In this document: positions 34,040 through 42,927 of the stretch, one piece after another
Numbering within the stretch: position 1 is the stretch's first letter
Layout: each line of letters starts with the position of its first letter
Source of the DNA: Serinicoccus profundi
GTDB taxonomy: Bacteria > Actinomycetota > Actinomycetes > Actinomycetales > Dermatophilaceae
DNA: 64,000 nt
NCBI RefSeq assembly: GCF_008001015.1
Contig: NZ_CP042862.1
Coordinates: 1,488,001-1,552,000, forward strand
Direction: 5' to 3'
Position numbers and translations under genes: made by a program
The notes under the pieces: model-generated
Databases searched by the model: none
What the model was told of the DNA's origin: nothing
Seen by the model: the letters and a program-made list of their open reading frames with translations, nothing else

Positions 34040-35569
34040 TCAGATGTCGCGGAAGGTCTGGATCCGCGCGCCGAGGGCGTTGAGCCGGGTGGCGAGGTCC
34101 TCGTAGCCGCGGTTGATGACGTAGACGTTGCGCAGCACCGAGGTGCCAGGCGCGGCGAGCATGGCCAGCAGGATCACCACGCCCGGGCGCAGGGCCGGCG
34201 GGCACATGATCTCCCCGGCCCGCCACTTGGTCGGGCCCTCGATCATCACCCGGTGCGGGTCCATGAGGTGCACCTTGGCGCCGAGCGTCGTGAGCTCGGT
34301 GAGGTAGATCGCGCGGTTCTCGTAGACCCAGTCGTGGATGAGCGTCGAGCCCTCCGCGCAGGCCGCGATGATCGCGAAGAACGGCAGGTTGTCGATGTTG
34401 AGCCCGGGGAAGGGCAGCGGGTGGATCTTGTCCAGCGGCGCCTTGAGCGGGCCCGGCACGGTGGTGAGGTCGACGAGCCGGGTATGCCCGTTGGCGCTGG
34501 GGTACTCCTCCGACAGGCTGCACTCGAAGCCCATGGTCCCCAGGACGGCGAGCTCGATCTCCATGAACTCGATCGGCACGCGCCGGATGGTGATCTCGCT
34601 GCCGGTGACGACCGCGGCGGCGAGCAGGCTCATCGCCTCGATGGGGTCCTCGGAGGGGGCGTACTCGATGTCGGTGTCGATCTGGCCGACGCCGGTCACG
34701 GTGAGCGTGGTGGTGCCCAAGCCCTCGATCTGGACGCCCAGCTGCTGCAGGAAGACGCAGAGGTCCTGCACCATGTAGTTGGAGCTGGCGTTGCGGATGA
34801 CCGTCGTGCCGGTGTGGCGGGCGGCGGCGAGCAGGACGTTCTCGGTGACGGTGTCTCCGCGCTCGGTGAGCACGATCGGCTTGCTCGGGGAGGTCGCGCG
34901 GTCCACCGTCGCGTGGTAGCTGCCGGTGGTGGCGGTGACGTCGAGGCCGAAGTGGCGCAGCGCGATGAGGTGCGGCTCCACGGTGCGCGTGCCGAGGTCG
35001 CAGCCGCCGGCATACGGCAGCTCGAAGGTGTCGAACTCGTGCATGAGCGGGCCGAGGAACATGATGATGGTCCGGGTGCGGCGGGCGGCCGCCTCGTCCA
35101 TGGAGCCCAGGTCGATCGTCTCCGGGGGGACGATCTCCAGGTCGGAGGAGTCGGGGAGCCAGCGGATCTTGAAGCCGATGCTCGTGAGCACCTCGGTGAT
35201 CCGGTTGACCTCCTCGATGCGGGCGAGGTTGCGCAGCGTCGTGCGGCCCTTGTTGAGCAGCGAGGCGCACAGCAGCGCGACGGCGGCGTTCTTGGAGGTG
35301 CGCACGTCGATGTCGCCGGACAGCTTGACGCCGCCCTCGATGCGCAGGTTCTGCGGGATCCCGGAGGAGACCTGGACGATCTCGGAGTCGAGCTTCTCGC
35401 CGATGCGGGCGATCATCTCCAGGGAGAGGTTCTGCTTGCCCTGCTCGATGCGGGCCACGGCGCTCTGGCTGGTGCTGAGCAGCTCGGCCAGCTCGGCCTG
35501 GGTGAGGTCCTTGTGGCGGCGGGCATCGCGGATGAGTCCGCCGATGCGGGACAGGTAGCTCTCGGTCAT
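34040..35569 (-). CDS. XRE-type HTH domain fused to UDP-GlcNAc 1-carboxyvinyltransferase (MurA-like)
   Basis: 509 residues from ATG 35569. Residues about 8-65 are a Cro/CI-type helix-turn-helix (RIGGLIRDARRHKDLTQAELAELLSTSQSAVARIEQGKQNLSLEMIARI). From about 75 it is an EPSP-synthase-fold MurA homologue: IEGGVKLSGDIDVRTSKNAAVALLCASLL keeps the Lys-Asn pair, and LPYAGGCDLGTRTVEPHLIAL keeps the catalytic-loop Cys. MurA makes UDP-GlcNAc-enolpyruvate in peptidoglycan synthesis. The fusion suggests a regulator that senses a cell-wall precursor, or an enzyme that controls its own gene. A near-perfect palindrome just upstream (35583-35598) is a plausible binding site. Confidence 0.88.
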   Translation of the reverse strand: MTESYLSRIGGLIRDARRHKDLTQAELAELLSTSQSAVARIEQGKQNLSLEMIARIGEKLDSEIVQVSSGIPQNLRIEGGVKLSGDIDVRTSKNAAVALLCASLLNKGRTTLRNLARIEEVNRITEVLTSIGFKIRWLPDSSDLEIVPPETIDLGSMDEAAARRTRTIIMFLGPLMHEFDTFELPYAGGCDLGTRTVEPHLIALRHFGLDVTATTGSYHATVDRATSPSKPIVLTERGDTVTENVLLAAARHTGTTVIRNASSNYMVQDLCVFLQQLGVQIEGLGTTTLTVTGVGQIDTDIEYAPSEDPIEAMSLLAAAVVTGSEITIRRVPIEFMEIELAVLGTMGFECSLSEEYPSANGHTRLVDLTTVPGPLKAPLDKIHPLPFPGLNIDNLPFFAIIAACAEGSTLIHDWVYENRAIYLTELTTLGAKVHLMDPHRVMIEGPTKWRAGEIMCPPALRPGVVILLAMLAAPGTSVLRNVYVINRGYEDLATRLNALGARIQTFRDI

Positions 35570-35582
35570 CCCACGAGTGTAG

Positions 35583-35598
35583 ATCACATATATGAGAT
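35583..35598. promoter_or_regulatory. Palindromic operator candidate for the XRE-MurA gene
   Basis: ATCACATATATGAGAT is a 16-bp palindrome except for one mismatched pair (A/A at the fourth position from each end), strikingly AT-rich in this GC-rich DNA. It ends 13 bp before the gene's ATG and includes TATATG-like -10 sequence. The downstream gene encodes an XRE domain, so autoregulation is a direct inference. Confidence 0.55.
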
Positions 35599-35681
35599 AT
35601 GCCTGGGAGGACGACACCCGCGGCGTCGGGGTGGCGGGCATCCCCGGCGTTGCGCTCCGGCGGCGGAGCGGACCCGCACCC

Positions 35682-35693
35682 TAGGCTGGAGGG
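35682..35693 (+). promoter_or_regulatory. Leaderless-type promoter of the DUF3000 gene
   Basis: TAGGCT (35682-35687), 6 nt (GGAGGG), then GTG 35694. Confidence 0.45.
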
Positions 35694-36338
35694 GTGGTGA
35701 GCCGGATCTCCGACCAGCGGCCGCGGCGTCGCGCCGCGGCTGACTCCGCTGCGCCGGACGCCGGGGTCTTCCAGCGGGCGCTCGACGGTATCAGGGGTGC
35801 CCAGCTGCGACCGGAGATGGTGCTCGAGGAGGTCCCCGCCCCCACGCGCCTGGCCCCGCACGCCGTCGCCCTCTCCGGCGAGGTCATCCCCTCCCGGTTG
35901 GAGGACGAGGACGACCCCATCGCGACGGGCCGGTTCGTCGTCCTGCACGACCCCGAGGGCCCGGAGCCCTGGGAGGGCACGTGGCGGGCCGTGACCTACG
36001 CCAAGGCCCAGATGGAGCCCGAGGTGGGCCACGACCCCCTGGCCGGACAGGCCGGCTGGTCCTGGCTCACGGATGCGCTCGACCAGGCCGAGCTCGGCTG
36101 GACCGCGGCCGCCGGCACCGTCACCTGCGTGACCTCGGAGAGCTTCGGGGCCCTCTCCGACCGCGAGCCCTCCGTCGAGCTGGAGATCCGCGCCTCGTGG
36201 ACCCCGGTCCTCAGCGAGGGCGAGGAGGCCAGCGAGATGGCCGCCCACCTCGGGGCCTGGGCCGACCTGCTCTGCACGCTGGCGGGCCTGCCACCGCTGC
36301 CCGAGGGTGTGGTCGCTCTGTCCGGGGTCCGTCGCTGA
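35694..36338 (+). CDS. DUF3000 family protein
   Basis: 214 residues from GTG 35694. Contains the actinobacteria-specific DUF3000 pattern: FQRALDGIRGAQLRPEMVLEEVPAPTRLAPHAVALSGEV, ATGRFVVLHDPEGPEPWEGTWRAVTYAKAQMEPEV and PSVELEIRASWTP. Soluble, no catalytic motif evident, function unknown. It stands 1 nt before the RNase D gene, an arrangement common in actinobacteria, so the two are likely co-transcribed. Confidence 0.85.
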   Translation: MVSRISDQRPRRRAAADSAAPDAGVFQRALDGIRGAQLRPEMVLEEVPAPTRLAPHAVALSGEVIPSRLEDEDDPIATGRFVVLHDPEGPEPWEGTWRAVTYAKAQMEPEVGHDPLAGQAGWSWLTDALDQAELGWTAAAGTVTCVTSESFGALSDREPSVELEIRASWTPVLSEGEEASEMAAHLGAWADLLCTLAGLPPLPEGVVALSGVRR

Positions 36339-36339
36339 G

Positions 36340-37605
36340 ATGAGCACCGAGCACACCGACGAGGATCCCGGGGCCGACTTCGAGCGGCTGGAGGCGCCGC
36401 CCGAGGGGGTTCCCGCCGTCGTCGACACCCCCTCCGGGCTGGAGGAGGCGCTCGCCGCCCTGGCCGGTGGCGTGGGGCCGGTCGCCGTGGATGCCGAGCG
36501 GGCCTCCGGCTACCGCTACGGCCAGAAGGCCTACCTCGTGCAGCTGCGGCGCGAGGGCGCGGGCACCTGGCTCATCGACCCCGTGCCCTTCGAGGACCTC
36601 CGTGCCCTCGACGAGGCCCTGGCGAGCACCTCGTGGGTGCTGCACGCGGCCACGCAGGACATCCCCTGCCTGGCCGAGCTCGGCCTGCGGCCCCGCGCGC
36701 TCTTCGACACCGAGCTCGGGGCCCGGCTCGCCGGTCTGCCCCGGGTCGGACTCTCCGCGGTGCTGGAGTACTACCTGGGCGTGACGCTGGCCAAGGAGCA
36801 CTCGGCCGTGGACTGGTCGACCCGGCCGCTGCCCGAGCCGTGGCTGCGCTACGCCGCCCTCGACGTGGAGCTGCTCGTGGAGCTGCGCGACCGCATGGAG
36901 CGCGACCTGCGCGAGCAGGGCAAGCTCGACTGGGCCGAGCAGGAGTTCGCGGCGCTGTGCGAGTTCACCGGCCCGGCCGGGAGCGAGGAGCCCGAGGCGT
37001 GGCGCCGGACCACCGGCGTGCACCGGCTCCGCAAGCGTCGCTCGCTCGCAGCGCTGCGCGAGCTGTGGCAGACCCGCGACACGATCGCCCAGGAGCGGGA
37101 CGTCCCGCCCGGCCGGGTGCTGCCCGACGGCACCCTGCTGGACCTCGCCCAGCGCATGCCCCGGCAGGCGGCCGCGCTGGGCTCGGAGCGCAAGGAGAGC
37201 TCCCGGACCCGTCAGCGACGGGCCGAGCAGGGTCTCCTGCGCCACCAGCGGGCCTGGCTCACCGCCATCCGGACGGCGGCGGAGCTGGACGAGGAGGAGC
37301 TGCCCGAGCCCTCCCGACGCGGCGACACCCCACCCCCGCCGCGGGCGTGGGCCGAGCGCGACCCCGAGGCGGCGGAGCGCCTGACCCTCGTGCGCGCGGC
37401 CCTGGCCGAGCTGTCCGAGCGGCTCGAGATCCCGGTGGAGAACCTCATGACCCCCGACGTCGTCCGCCGGGTGCTGTGGACGCCGCCGGAGGAGCGGACC
37501 GCTCAGGCGGTCGACGAGCGGGTCGCCGAGCTCGGTGCCCGCCCCTGGCAGCGCGAGCTGGTCGTGCCGATCCTCGTGCACGCCCTGACGACCCAACCCT
37601 CCTGA
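36340..37605 (+). CDS. rnd: Ribonuclease D-like 3'-5' exonuclease with HRDC domain
   Basis: 421 residues from ATG 36340. The DEDD exonuclease domain (about 20-200) shows VAVDAERASGYRYGQKAYLVQL (Asp-x-Glu), VLHAATQDIPCLAELGL (Asp) and the last acidic motif YAALDVELLVEL. The C-terminal part (about 215-320) contains an HRDC-like segment (RRSLAALRELWQTRDTIAQERDVPPGRVLPDGTLLDLAQRMP). Trims structured RNA 3' ends. The stop is followed within a few bases by repeat array F. Confidence 0.88.
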   Translation: MSTEHTDEDPGADFERLEAPPEGVPAVVDTPSGLEEALAALAGGVGPVAVDAERASGYRYGQKAYLVQLRREGAGTWLIDPVPFEDLRALDEALASTSWVLHAATQDIPCLAELGLRPRALFDTELGARLAGLPRVGLSAVLEYYLGVTLAKEHSAVDWSTRPLPEPWLRYAALDVELLVELRDRMERDLREQGKLDWAEQEFAALCEFTGPAGSEEPEAWRRTTGVHRLRKRRSLAALRELWQTRDTIAQERDVPPGRVLPDGTLLDLAQRMPRQAAALGSERKESSRTRQRRAEQGLLRHQRAWLTAIRTAAELDEEELPEPSRRGDTPPPPRAWAERDPEAAERLTLVRAALAELSERLEIPVENLMTPDVVRRVLWTPPEERTAQAVDERVAELGARPWQRELVVPILVHALTTQPS

Positions 37606-37611
37606 CACCCC

Positions 37612-37770
37612 ACCGAGCGCCGCAGATGGTCGCTCTCACCTTCACCGGGCGTCGCAGATGGTCGCGCTCACGCTCACCGGGCGTCGCAGATGGTCGCTCT
37701 GGCCCTCACCGAGCGTCGCAGATGGTTGCTCTCACCCTGACCGGGCGCCGCAGATGGTCGCTCTCAGCGG
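37612..37770 (+). repeat. 32-bp hairpin repeat array F (5 units)
   Basis: Units at 37612, 37644, 37676, 37708 and 37740 (the last cut short), cores ACCGAGCGCCGCAGATGG and ACCGGGCGTCGCAGATGG. The array fills the gap between convergent genes: RNase D ends at 37605 and the final CTCA contains the minus-strand stop codon of hemE (37764-37766). Same geometry as array C. Confidence 0.92.
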
Positions 37771-38831
37771 GCCGAGATCTCGTGCACCAGCTCGACGACG
37801 CGGGTGAGCACGGTGGGGTCGGTGTCCGGAAGGACCCCGTGACCGAGGTTGAAGACGTGGCCCGGCGCCTGCCGCCCCTCCTCGACGATCTCGCGCACCC
37901 TGGCCTCCAACGCCTCCCACTGGGCGAAGAGGAGGGCGGGGTCGAGGTTGCCCTGCACGGCATACCGTCCGCCGGTGCGCTCGATCGCGTCGGTGAGGCT
38001 GACGCGGTAGTCGACGCCGATGACGTCGGCGCCGGCCTCCGCCATGGCGGGCAGCAGCTCCCCGGTGCCGACGCCGAAGTGGATGCGCGGCACCCCGAGG
38101 TCGGCGACACCCTCGAGGACCCGGCGGCTGTGCGGCTCGACGTGGCGCAGGTAGTCCGCCCGCGACAGGTGCCCCGCCCAGGAGTCGAAGAGCTGCACCG
38201 CGCTGGCGCCGGCCTCGGCCTGGACCCGCAGGAAGGCGCCGGAGATCTGCGCCAGACGCGCGCACAGGTCGCTCCACAGCTGCGGGTCGCCGTGCATGAG
38301 CGCCTTGGTGCGCTCGTGGTTCTTGCTCGGCCCGCCCTCGACGAGGTATGACGCGAGGGTGAACGGCGCGCCCGCGAAGCCGATGAGCGGGGTGGCCCCG
38401 AGCTCGGCGACGAGCAGCCGGACGGACTCGGTGATGTCGGGCACGTGCTCGGGGGTGAGGGCGGGCAGGCGGTCGAGGTCGGCGCGGGTACGGATGGGCT
38501 CGGCGATGACCGGCCCGGTGCCCGCCACGATGTCCACGTCGACGCCGACCGCCTGGAGCGGCACGACGATGTCGCTGAAGAAGATCGCGGCGTCCACGCC
38601 GTGGCGGCGGACCGGCTGCAGGGTGATCTCGGTGACGAGCTCAGGGGTCCGGCACGACTGGAGCATCGGCACGTCCTTGCGCACCTCGCGGTACTCCGGC
38701 AGCGAGCGACCGGCCTGCCGCATGAACCACACCGGGGTATGCGGCACCTCCTGCTGGCGCGCGGCGCGCAGGAGGGGGCTCGCGGCGAGGTCGGCGGCGT
38801 GGTCGAGCGTCGGGGAGGCGGGGGAGGTCAC
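37764..38831 (-). CDS. hemE: Uroporphyrinogen decarboxylase
   Basis: 355 residues from GTG 38831, overlapping the stop of the DUF4349 gene (GTGA). Converts uroporphyrinogen III to coproporphyrinogen III. Family signatures: [19 protein letters not shown] (substrate-binding arginines), [40 protein letters not shown] and [27 protein letters not shown]. With hemY-type oxidase and hemQ nearby it indicates the coproporphyrin-dependent heme pathway of Gram-positive bacteria. Its stop codon lies within repeat array F. Confidence 0.94.
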   Translation of the reverse strand: MTSPASPTLDHAADLAASPLLRAARQQEVPHTPVWFMRQAGRSLPEYREVRKDVPMLQSCRTPELVTEITLQPVRRHGVDAAIFFSDIVVPLQAVGVDVDIVAGTGPVIAEPIRTRADLDRLPALTPEHVPDITESVRLLVAELGATPLIGFAGAPFTLASYLVEGGPSKNHERTKALMHGDPQLWSDLCARLAQISGAFLRVQAEAGASAVQLFDSWAGHLSRADYLRHVEPHSRRVLEGVADLGVPRIHFGVGTGELLPAMAEAGADVIGVDYRVSLTDAIERTGGRYAVQGNLDPALLFAQWEALEARVREIVEEGRQAPGHVFNLGHGVLPDTDPTVLTRVVELVHEISAR

Positions 38832-39757
38832 TCCTCAAGTGTGTCACGCTGCGGCGCGCTCACCCGGCGCCGGCGGCGACGGGCCCACCACAGGGCGGGG
38901 ACGGCGAGCGCGGCCGCGAGGAGGAGGAAGGGCAGCAGTGCGCCGGCGAGCGTGAGCACCACCGTCACCGAGGAGGTGAAGGCGTCCCAGCCCTGCTGGA
39001 GCCCCGCGACGAAGCCGGTCTGTGGGCCGGTGTCGGCCAGCGCGTCGGACTCCTCGGCGAGGTGCAGCGTGATGGTCGAGCGGGCCACGTCGTCGGAGAG
39101 CACCTGCATCCGGGCCTTCAGCGCGTCCAGCTCGGACTCGCGGGTGGACAGCTCGCGCTCCAGGCTGGCGATCGAGGCGACGTCCGGCGCCTCCTCGATG
39201 AGGTCCCGGAGACGGTCTGCGCCGGCCTCGAGGGTGGCGATGCGCGCCTCGACGTCGCGGTACTCCGTGGTCACGTCATCGGCGCTGCTCCGGCTGCCCT
39301 GCACCTGGCCGAGCTCGCCGAGGCTGGTCATGACCGGGTCCAGCTCGGCGGCCGGGACCCGGATGACCAGGGAGCCGTAGCCCGCCTGCTCCGGCGTACC
39401 GGGTCGGACGTCCTCGGAGGAGAGGTAGCCCCCGGCGCCGGTGGCGACCGCCCGGGCCCGGGTCACCGCGGCGGGGACGTCCTCCACGAGCACGTCCAGC
39501 TCCACCCGGTGCACCATGAGCGGCGCCTCGCCGTCCGCCGAGACCGACCCCTCGTCGATCGCCGCGGCCGCATCGGCCGCCTCGCTGCCTCCGGCCTCCT
39601 CGGGGGCCGCGTCCTCGCCGCCACCGGCGGAGTCGTCCTGGGCGTAGTCCGCAGCAGCCTCGCTCCCGGCATCCTCGCCGCTGGTGCTGGTGTCGGCCGA
39701 CGAGCACCCGGCCAGCAGGAGCAGAACCGCCAGGGCCACCGCGATGATCCGCGTCAT
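38828..39757 (-). CDS. DUF4349 lipoprotein
   Basis: 309 residues from ATG 39757; the open frame extends further up, but this ATG opens a lipoprotein signal ([20 protein letters not shown], lipobox LAGC). A low-complexity Ala/Glu/Asp linker follows, then the DUF4349 domain: [52 protein letters not shown] and a coiled-coil-like stretch ([38 protein letters not shown]). A C-terminal membrane helix (about 275-297) and a basic RRRRRR tail complete it. Function unknown; probably anchored at the outer face of the membrane. Overlaps hemE by 4 nt. Confidence 0.85.
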   Translation of the reverse strand: MTRIIAVALAVLLLLAGCSSADTSTSGEDAGSEAAADYAQDDSAGGGEDAAPEEAGGSEAADAAAAIDEGSVSADGEAPLMVHRVELDVLVEDVPAAVTRARAVATGAGGYLSSEDVRPGTPEQAGYGSLVIRVPAAELDPVMTSLGELGQVQGSRSSADDVTTEYRDVEARIATLEAGADRLRDLIEEAPDVASIASLERELSTRESELDALKARMQVLSDDVARSTITLHLAEESDALADTGPQTGFVAGLQQGWDAFTSSVTVVLTLAGALLPFLLLAAALAVPALWWARRRRRRVSAPQRDTLEE

Positions 39758-39911
39758 GAGACCTCTCCCTCTCGTGTCGCCGCAGGCCGAGCGCCTGCCG
39801 GTCGATACGGGTGTGACGGAGCTGCCGACCGAGGTCGTTCCCGCTGTCGCGGTCACGATCGGGTCACGATCCCCCTGGGTCCTCGTCCGACGGGGGTGAG
39901 ACGCTGGACGT

Positions 39912-41342
39912 ATGACGTCCACCCTGGTCATCGGCGGCGGGATCAGCGGTCTCGCAGCGGCGCTCGCGCTGTTCGACGCGGGCGGGGGACGGGCGGCGGG
40001 CGAGGAGGTCGTGCTCCTGGAAGGGAGCGACCGCGTCGGGGGCAAGCTGCGCGGGGAAGAGATCGCCGGCCTCCGGGTCGACGTCGGGGCCGAGGCCATG
40101 CTCGCCCGCCGGCCCGAGGGCATCGATCTCGTCGGACGCGCCGGGCTCGCGGACGACCTCGCCCACCCCACGGCGGCCCGGGCCCAGGTGTGGAGCCGTG
40201 GCGCGGTACACCTGCTCCCGCCCCGCACCCTCATGGGCGTGCCCGCGGACCCCTCGGCGCTGGGTGGGCTCCTCACCGACGGTGAGGTCGCGCGCGCCCT
40301 CGCGGAGGTCCCGGTGCCGCTGGACGGCGAGGACGTCTCCGTCGGTGACCTGGTGGGTGACCGGCTCGGACCGGCCGTGGTCGAGCGACTCGTGGAGCCG
40401 CTTCTCGGTGGGGTCTATGCCGGGCACGCCGGCTTGCTGTCGGCGCGCGCTGCGCTCCCCGCGCTGCTGCGGGCGGCGGCGGACGGCGAGCGTCTGCAGG
40501 ACGCCGCGGGGCGCCTGCTCCCTGCCCCCACCGACGGCACGCAGTCGGCTGGTGCGTCCCCCGTCTTCGCCGGGGTCAGCGGCGGTCTGCACCGACTGCC
40601 CGAGGCGCTGGCGCAGACCCTCCTGTTGGCCGGGGTCCGCATCGAGACAGGGGTGGTCGCGCGTGAGCTGCGTGCGCTCCCCGGGGGAGGCTTCGAGGTG
40701 GTGACAGGGCCGCGGCCGAGCCCCACGGCATACCTCGCCGACCGGGTCGTGCTCGCGCTGCCGCCGGCGCCGACCGCGCGCCTGTTCGGCACCCTCGCGC
40801 CCGGCGCGGCACGCCTGCTCGCGCAGGTCGAGACGGCGTCGATGGCCGTGCTCACCTGGGCGTTCGACACGGCCGCGCTGGGCGAGCTGAGCGGGTCCGG
40901 GATCCTCGTGCCGCCCGCCGACGGGCGCACCATCAAGGCCGCGACCTTCAGCGCCACCAAGTGGGAGTGGGTGCGCGAGCTGGGCCGGGGTGCGGGGCCG
41001 GACGGACGGGACCTCACCCTGCTGCGTGCCTCGATCGGGCGGCACCGCGAGGAATCGACGCTGCAGCGGCCGGATCAGGAGCTACTCGCCGCGGCCGCCG
41101 CCGACCTCGGCGAGGCTCTCGGTCGGCCGCTGCCAGAGCCCGTGGACGCCCACGTCCAGCGCTGGGGAGGGGCGTTGCCGCAGTATGCCGTCGGCCACCT
41201 CGACCTCGTCGACGCCGTGCGCGCCCAGGTCGAGGGCGTGCCTGGTCTCGCCGTCTGCGGGGCGGCCTACGACGGGGTGGGCATCCCGGCGTGCATCGCC
41301 TCGGCCCGCCGTGCCGTCGCCCAGGTCCGCCAGGGACAATGA
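39912..41342 (+). CDS. hemY: Coproporphyrinogen/protoporphyrinogen oxidase (HemY/CgoX type)
   Basis: 476 residues from ATG 39912. FAD-binding GxGxxG region VIGGGISGLAAALALF and EGSDRVGGKLRGEEIAGLRVDVGAEAML at the N-terminus; LVEPLLGGVYAGHAGLLSARAALPAL in the middle; C-terminal FAD contact VPGLAVCGAAYDGVGIPACIASARRA. In HemQ-containing bacteria this enzyme oxidises coproporphyrinogen III. It is followed by hemQ after 4 nt, which supports that role. No ferrochelatase gene is in the window. Confidence 0.92.
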   Translation: MTSTLVIGGGISGLAAALALFDAGGGRAAGEEVVLLEGSDRVGGKLRGEEIAGLRVDVGAEAMLARRPEGIDLVGRAGLADDLAHPTAARAQVWSRGAVHLLPPRTLMGVPADPSALGGLLTDGEVARALAEVPVPLDGEDVSVGDLVGDRLGPAVVERLVEPLLGGVYAGHAGLLSARAALPALLRAAADGERLQDAAGRLLPAPTDGTQSAGASPVFAGVSGGLHRLPEALAQTLLLAGVRIETGVVARELRALPGGGFEVVTGPRPSPTAYLADRVVLALPPAPTARLFGTLAPGAARLLAQVETASMAVLTWAFDTAALGELSGSGILVPPADGRTIKAATFSATKWEWVRELGRGAGPDGRDLTLLRASIGRHREESTLQRPDQELLAAAAADLGEALGRPLPEPVDAHVQRWGGALPQYAVGHLDLVDAVRAQVEGVPGLAVCGAAYDGVGIPACIASARRAVAQVRQGQ

Positions 41343-41346
41343 GGGC
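41335..41346 (+). promoter_or_regulatory. hemQ: Leaderless-type promoter candidate for hemQ
   Basis: GACAAT (41335-41340), 6 nt, ATG 41347, overlapping the end of the upstream hemY gene. It could give hemQ its own transcript in addition to readthrough. Confidence 0.35.
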
Positions 41347-42060
41347 ATGGCCGACTACTCCCACCCGAGTTCCGAGCAGGCCGAGGAGATCAACGCCTCG
41401 ATCCGCTACGCCGCCTACTCCGTCTTCCGCGCCACCACGCCGCTGCCCCGCGGCGAGGAGCGGGCCGCGCTGGCGACCGAGGTCGAGGACCTCTTCGCCG
41501 CGCTGGAGACGGAAGGGCTCATCGTGCGCGGCGTCTACGACGTCTCCGCCCTGCGCGCCGACGCCGACCTGCTGATCTGGTGGCACGCGGAGCGGGTGGA
41601 GACCGTGCAGCGCGCCTACCAGCGGCTGCGGCAGACCCGCCTCGGCCAGCACCTCGACCCGGTCTGGAGCAATGTCGCCATCCACCGGCCCGCCGAGTTC
41701 AACCGCGGCCACGTCCCGGCCTTCCTCTCCGGGTCCGGCCCCAAGGGCTACCTCTGCGTCTACCCCTTCGTCCGGTCCTACGACTGGTACGTCATGGATG
41801 CCGCGGACCGCTCCCGCATGCTGCGCGAGCACGGGGAGGCCGCCCGGGACTACAAGGACGTCCTGGCCAACACCCTCGCGAGCTTCGCCCTCGGCGACTA
41901 CGAGTTCCTGCTCGCCTTCGAGGCCGACGAGCTGCACCGGATCGTCGACCTCATGCGCGAGCTGCGCAACACCGAGGCGCGGCTGCACGTGCGTGAGGAG
42001 ATCCCCTTCTTCACCGGCCCCCGCGTCGAGGTGGCCGACCTCGTGGCCTCCCTGCCCTGA
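41347..42060 (+). CDS. hemQ: Coproheme decarboxylase (chlorite dismutase-like)
   Basis: 237 residues from ATG 41347. HemQ family: INASIRYAAYSVFRA, LRADADLLIWWHAERVETVQRAYQRLRQT, CVYPFVRSYDWYVMDAADRSRMLREHGEAARDY (contains the catalytic-type Tyr and the heme-side His) and LHVREEIPFFTGPRVEV. Performs two oxidative decarboxylations of coproheme to heme b with peroxide. The arrangement hemY-hemQ next to hemE defines the terminal part of the coproporphyrin pathway. Confidence 0.94.
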   Translation: MADYSHPSSEQAEEINASIRYAAYSVFRATTPLPRGEERAALATEVEDLFAALETEGLIVRGVYDVSALRADADLLIWWHAERVETVQRAYQRLRQTRLGQHLDPVWSNVAIHRPAEFNRGHVPAFLSGSGPKGYLCVYPFVRSYDWYVMDAADRSRMLREHGEAARDYKDVLANTLASFALGDYEFLLAFEADELHRIVDLMRELRNTEARLHVREEIPFFTGPRVEVADLVASLP

Positions 42061-42104
42061 CCTGTCCCCGGGGTGCCCGCTGCGCGGCGTGCGAGGGTGA
42101 GGGT

Positions 42105-42914
42105 ATGACGTCTGCGCGTATCGGCATCCTCGGCACCGGTTCACTGGCGGCGGCGATCGTCACCGGACTCTCCCGCGACGTCACCGACCCGCCGGAGATC
42201 GTCCTCTCGCCCCGCGGGGCGAGCACGAGCGCCCGGCTCGCGGCGGAGTTCGCCCAGGTGCGGGTGGCCGCCGACAACCAGGAGGTCGTGGACGAGAGCG
42301 GGACGGTGCTGCTGTGCCTGCGCCAGGGTGACCTGGGGGTGCTGGACGGGCTGACCTGGCGCGCGGAGCAGACGGTGGTCAGCGCCGTCGCGGGGCTGGG
42401 GCACGAGGAGCTGGCCCGGGTGGTCGCGCCCGCGGCGCAGGTGGCCCGTGCGGTCCCGATCATGGCGGTCGCGACGCGGACGTGGGCGACGCCGCTGCGG
42501 CCCGCGCTGCCCGGTGCGGCGGCCGTCTTCGAGCGCACGGGAGGAGTACTTCCGGTCGAGACCGACAAGCAGTTCGACGCCATCTACACCGGGCTGGGCA
42601 CCATCGCGCCGCTCTTCGACTACCTCGCGACGATCGAGGCCTTCCTCGTCGACCACGGCCTGCCGTCGGACGGTGCCAGAACCCTTGTCGCGCAGAACAT
42701 CTCGGCGGCCCTGGGGCCGCTGGGCGAGGCGTCGGCGCCCGACTTCGCCGAGCTGGTGCGCGAGCACGCGCCGGTGGGAGGCGGCAACGACCAGCTCGCC
42801 ACCCTCCTGCGCCAGTCAGCGGTGCCGGGGCAGACCCGCGCCGCCCTCGACGAGGTCTTCCGGCGCCAGACCTCCGGCCGGTGGGCCGAGGCGGGCGGCA
42901 ACGGCTCGCCGTGA
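42105..42914 (+). CDS. Pyrroline-5-carboxylate reductase-like NAD(P)-binding protein
   Basis: 269 residues from ATG 42105. N-terminal Rossmann motif RIGILGTGSLAAAIVTGL and P5CR-like middle part (VVSAVAGLGHEELARVV, ARAVPIMAVATRTWATPL). The C-terminal dimerisation region is atypical: the usual SPGGTT loop that binds proline is replaced by HAPVGGGNDQLATLL. It may not be a proline biosynthetic enzyme. It lies downstream of hemQ, 44 bp apart, same strand. Confidence 0.7.
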   Translation: MTSARIGILGTGSLAAAIVTGLSRDVTDPPEIVLSPRGASTSARLAAEFAQVRVAADNQEVVDESGTVLLCLRQGDLGVLDGLTWRAEQTVVSAVAGLGHEELARVVAPAAQVARAVPIMAVATRTWATPLRPALPGAAAVFERTGGVLPVETDKQFDAIYTGLGTIAPLFDYLATIEAFLVDHGLPSDGARTLVAQNISAALGPLGEASAPDFAELVREHAPVGGGNDQLATLLRQSAVPGQTRAALDEVFRRQTSGRWAEAGGNGSP

Positions 42915-42927
42915 GCGGCGGGCAGGC

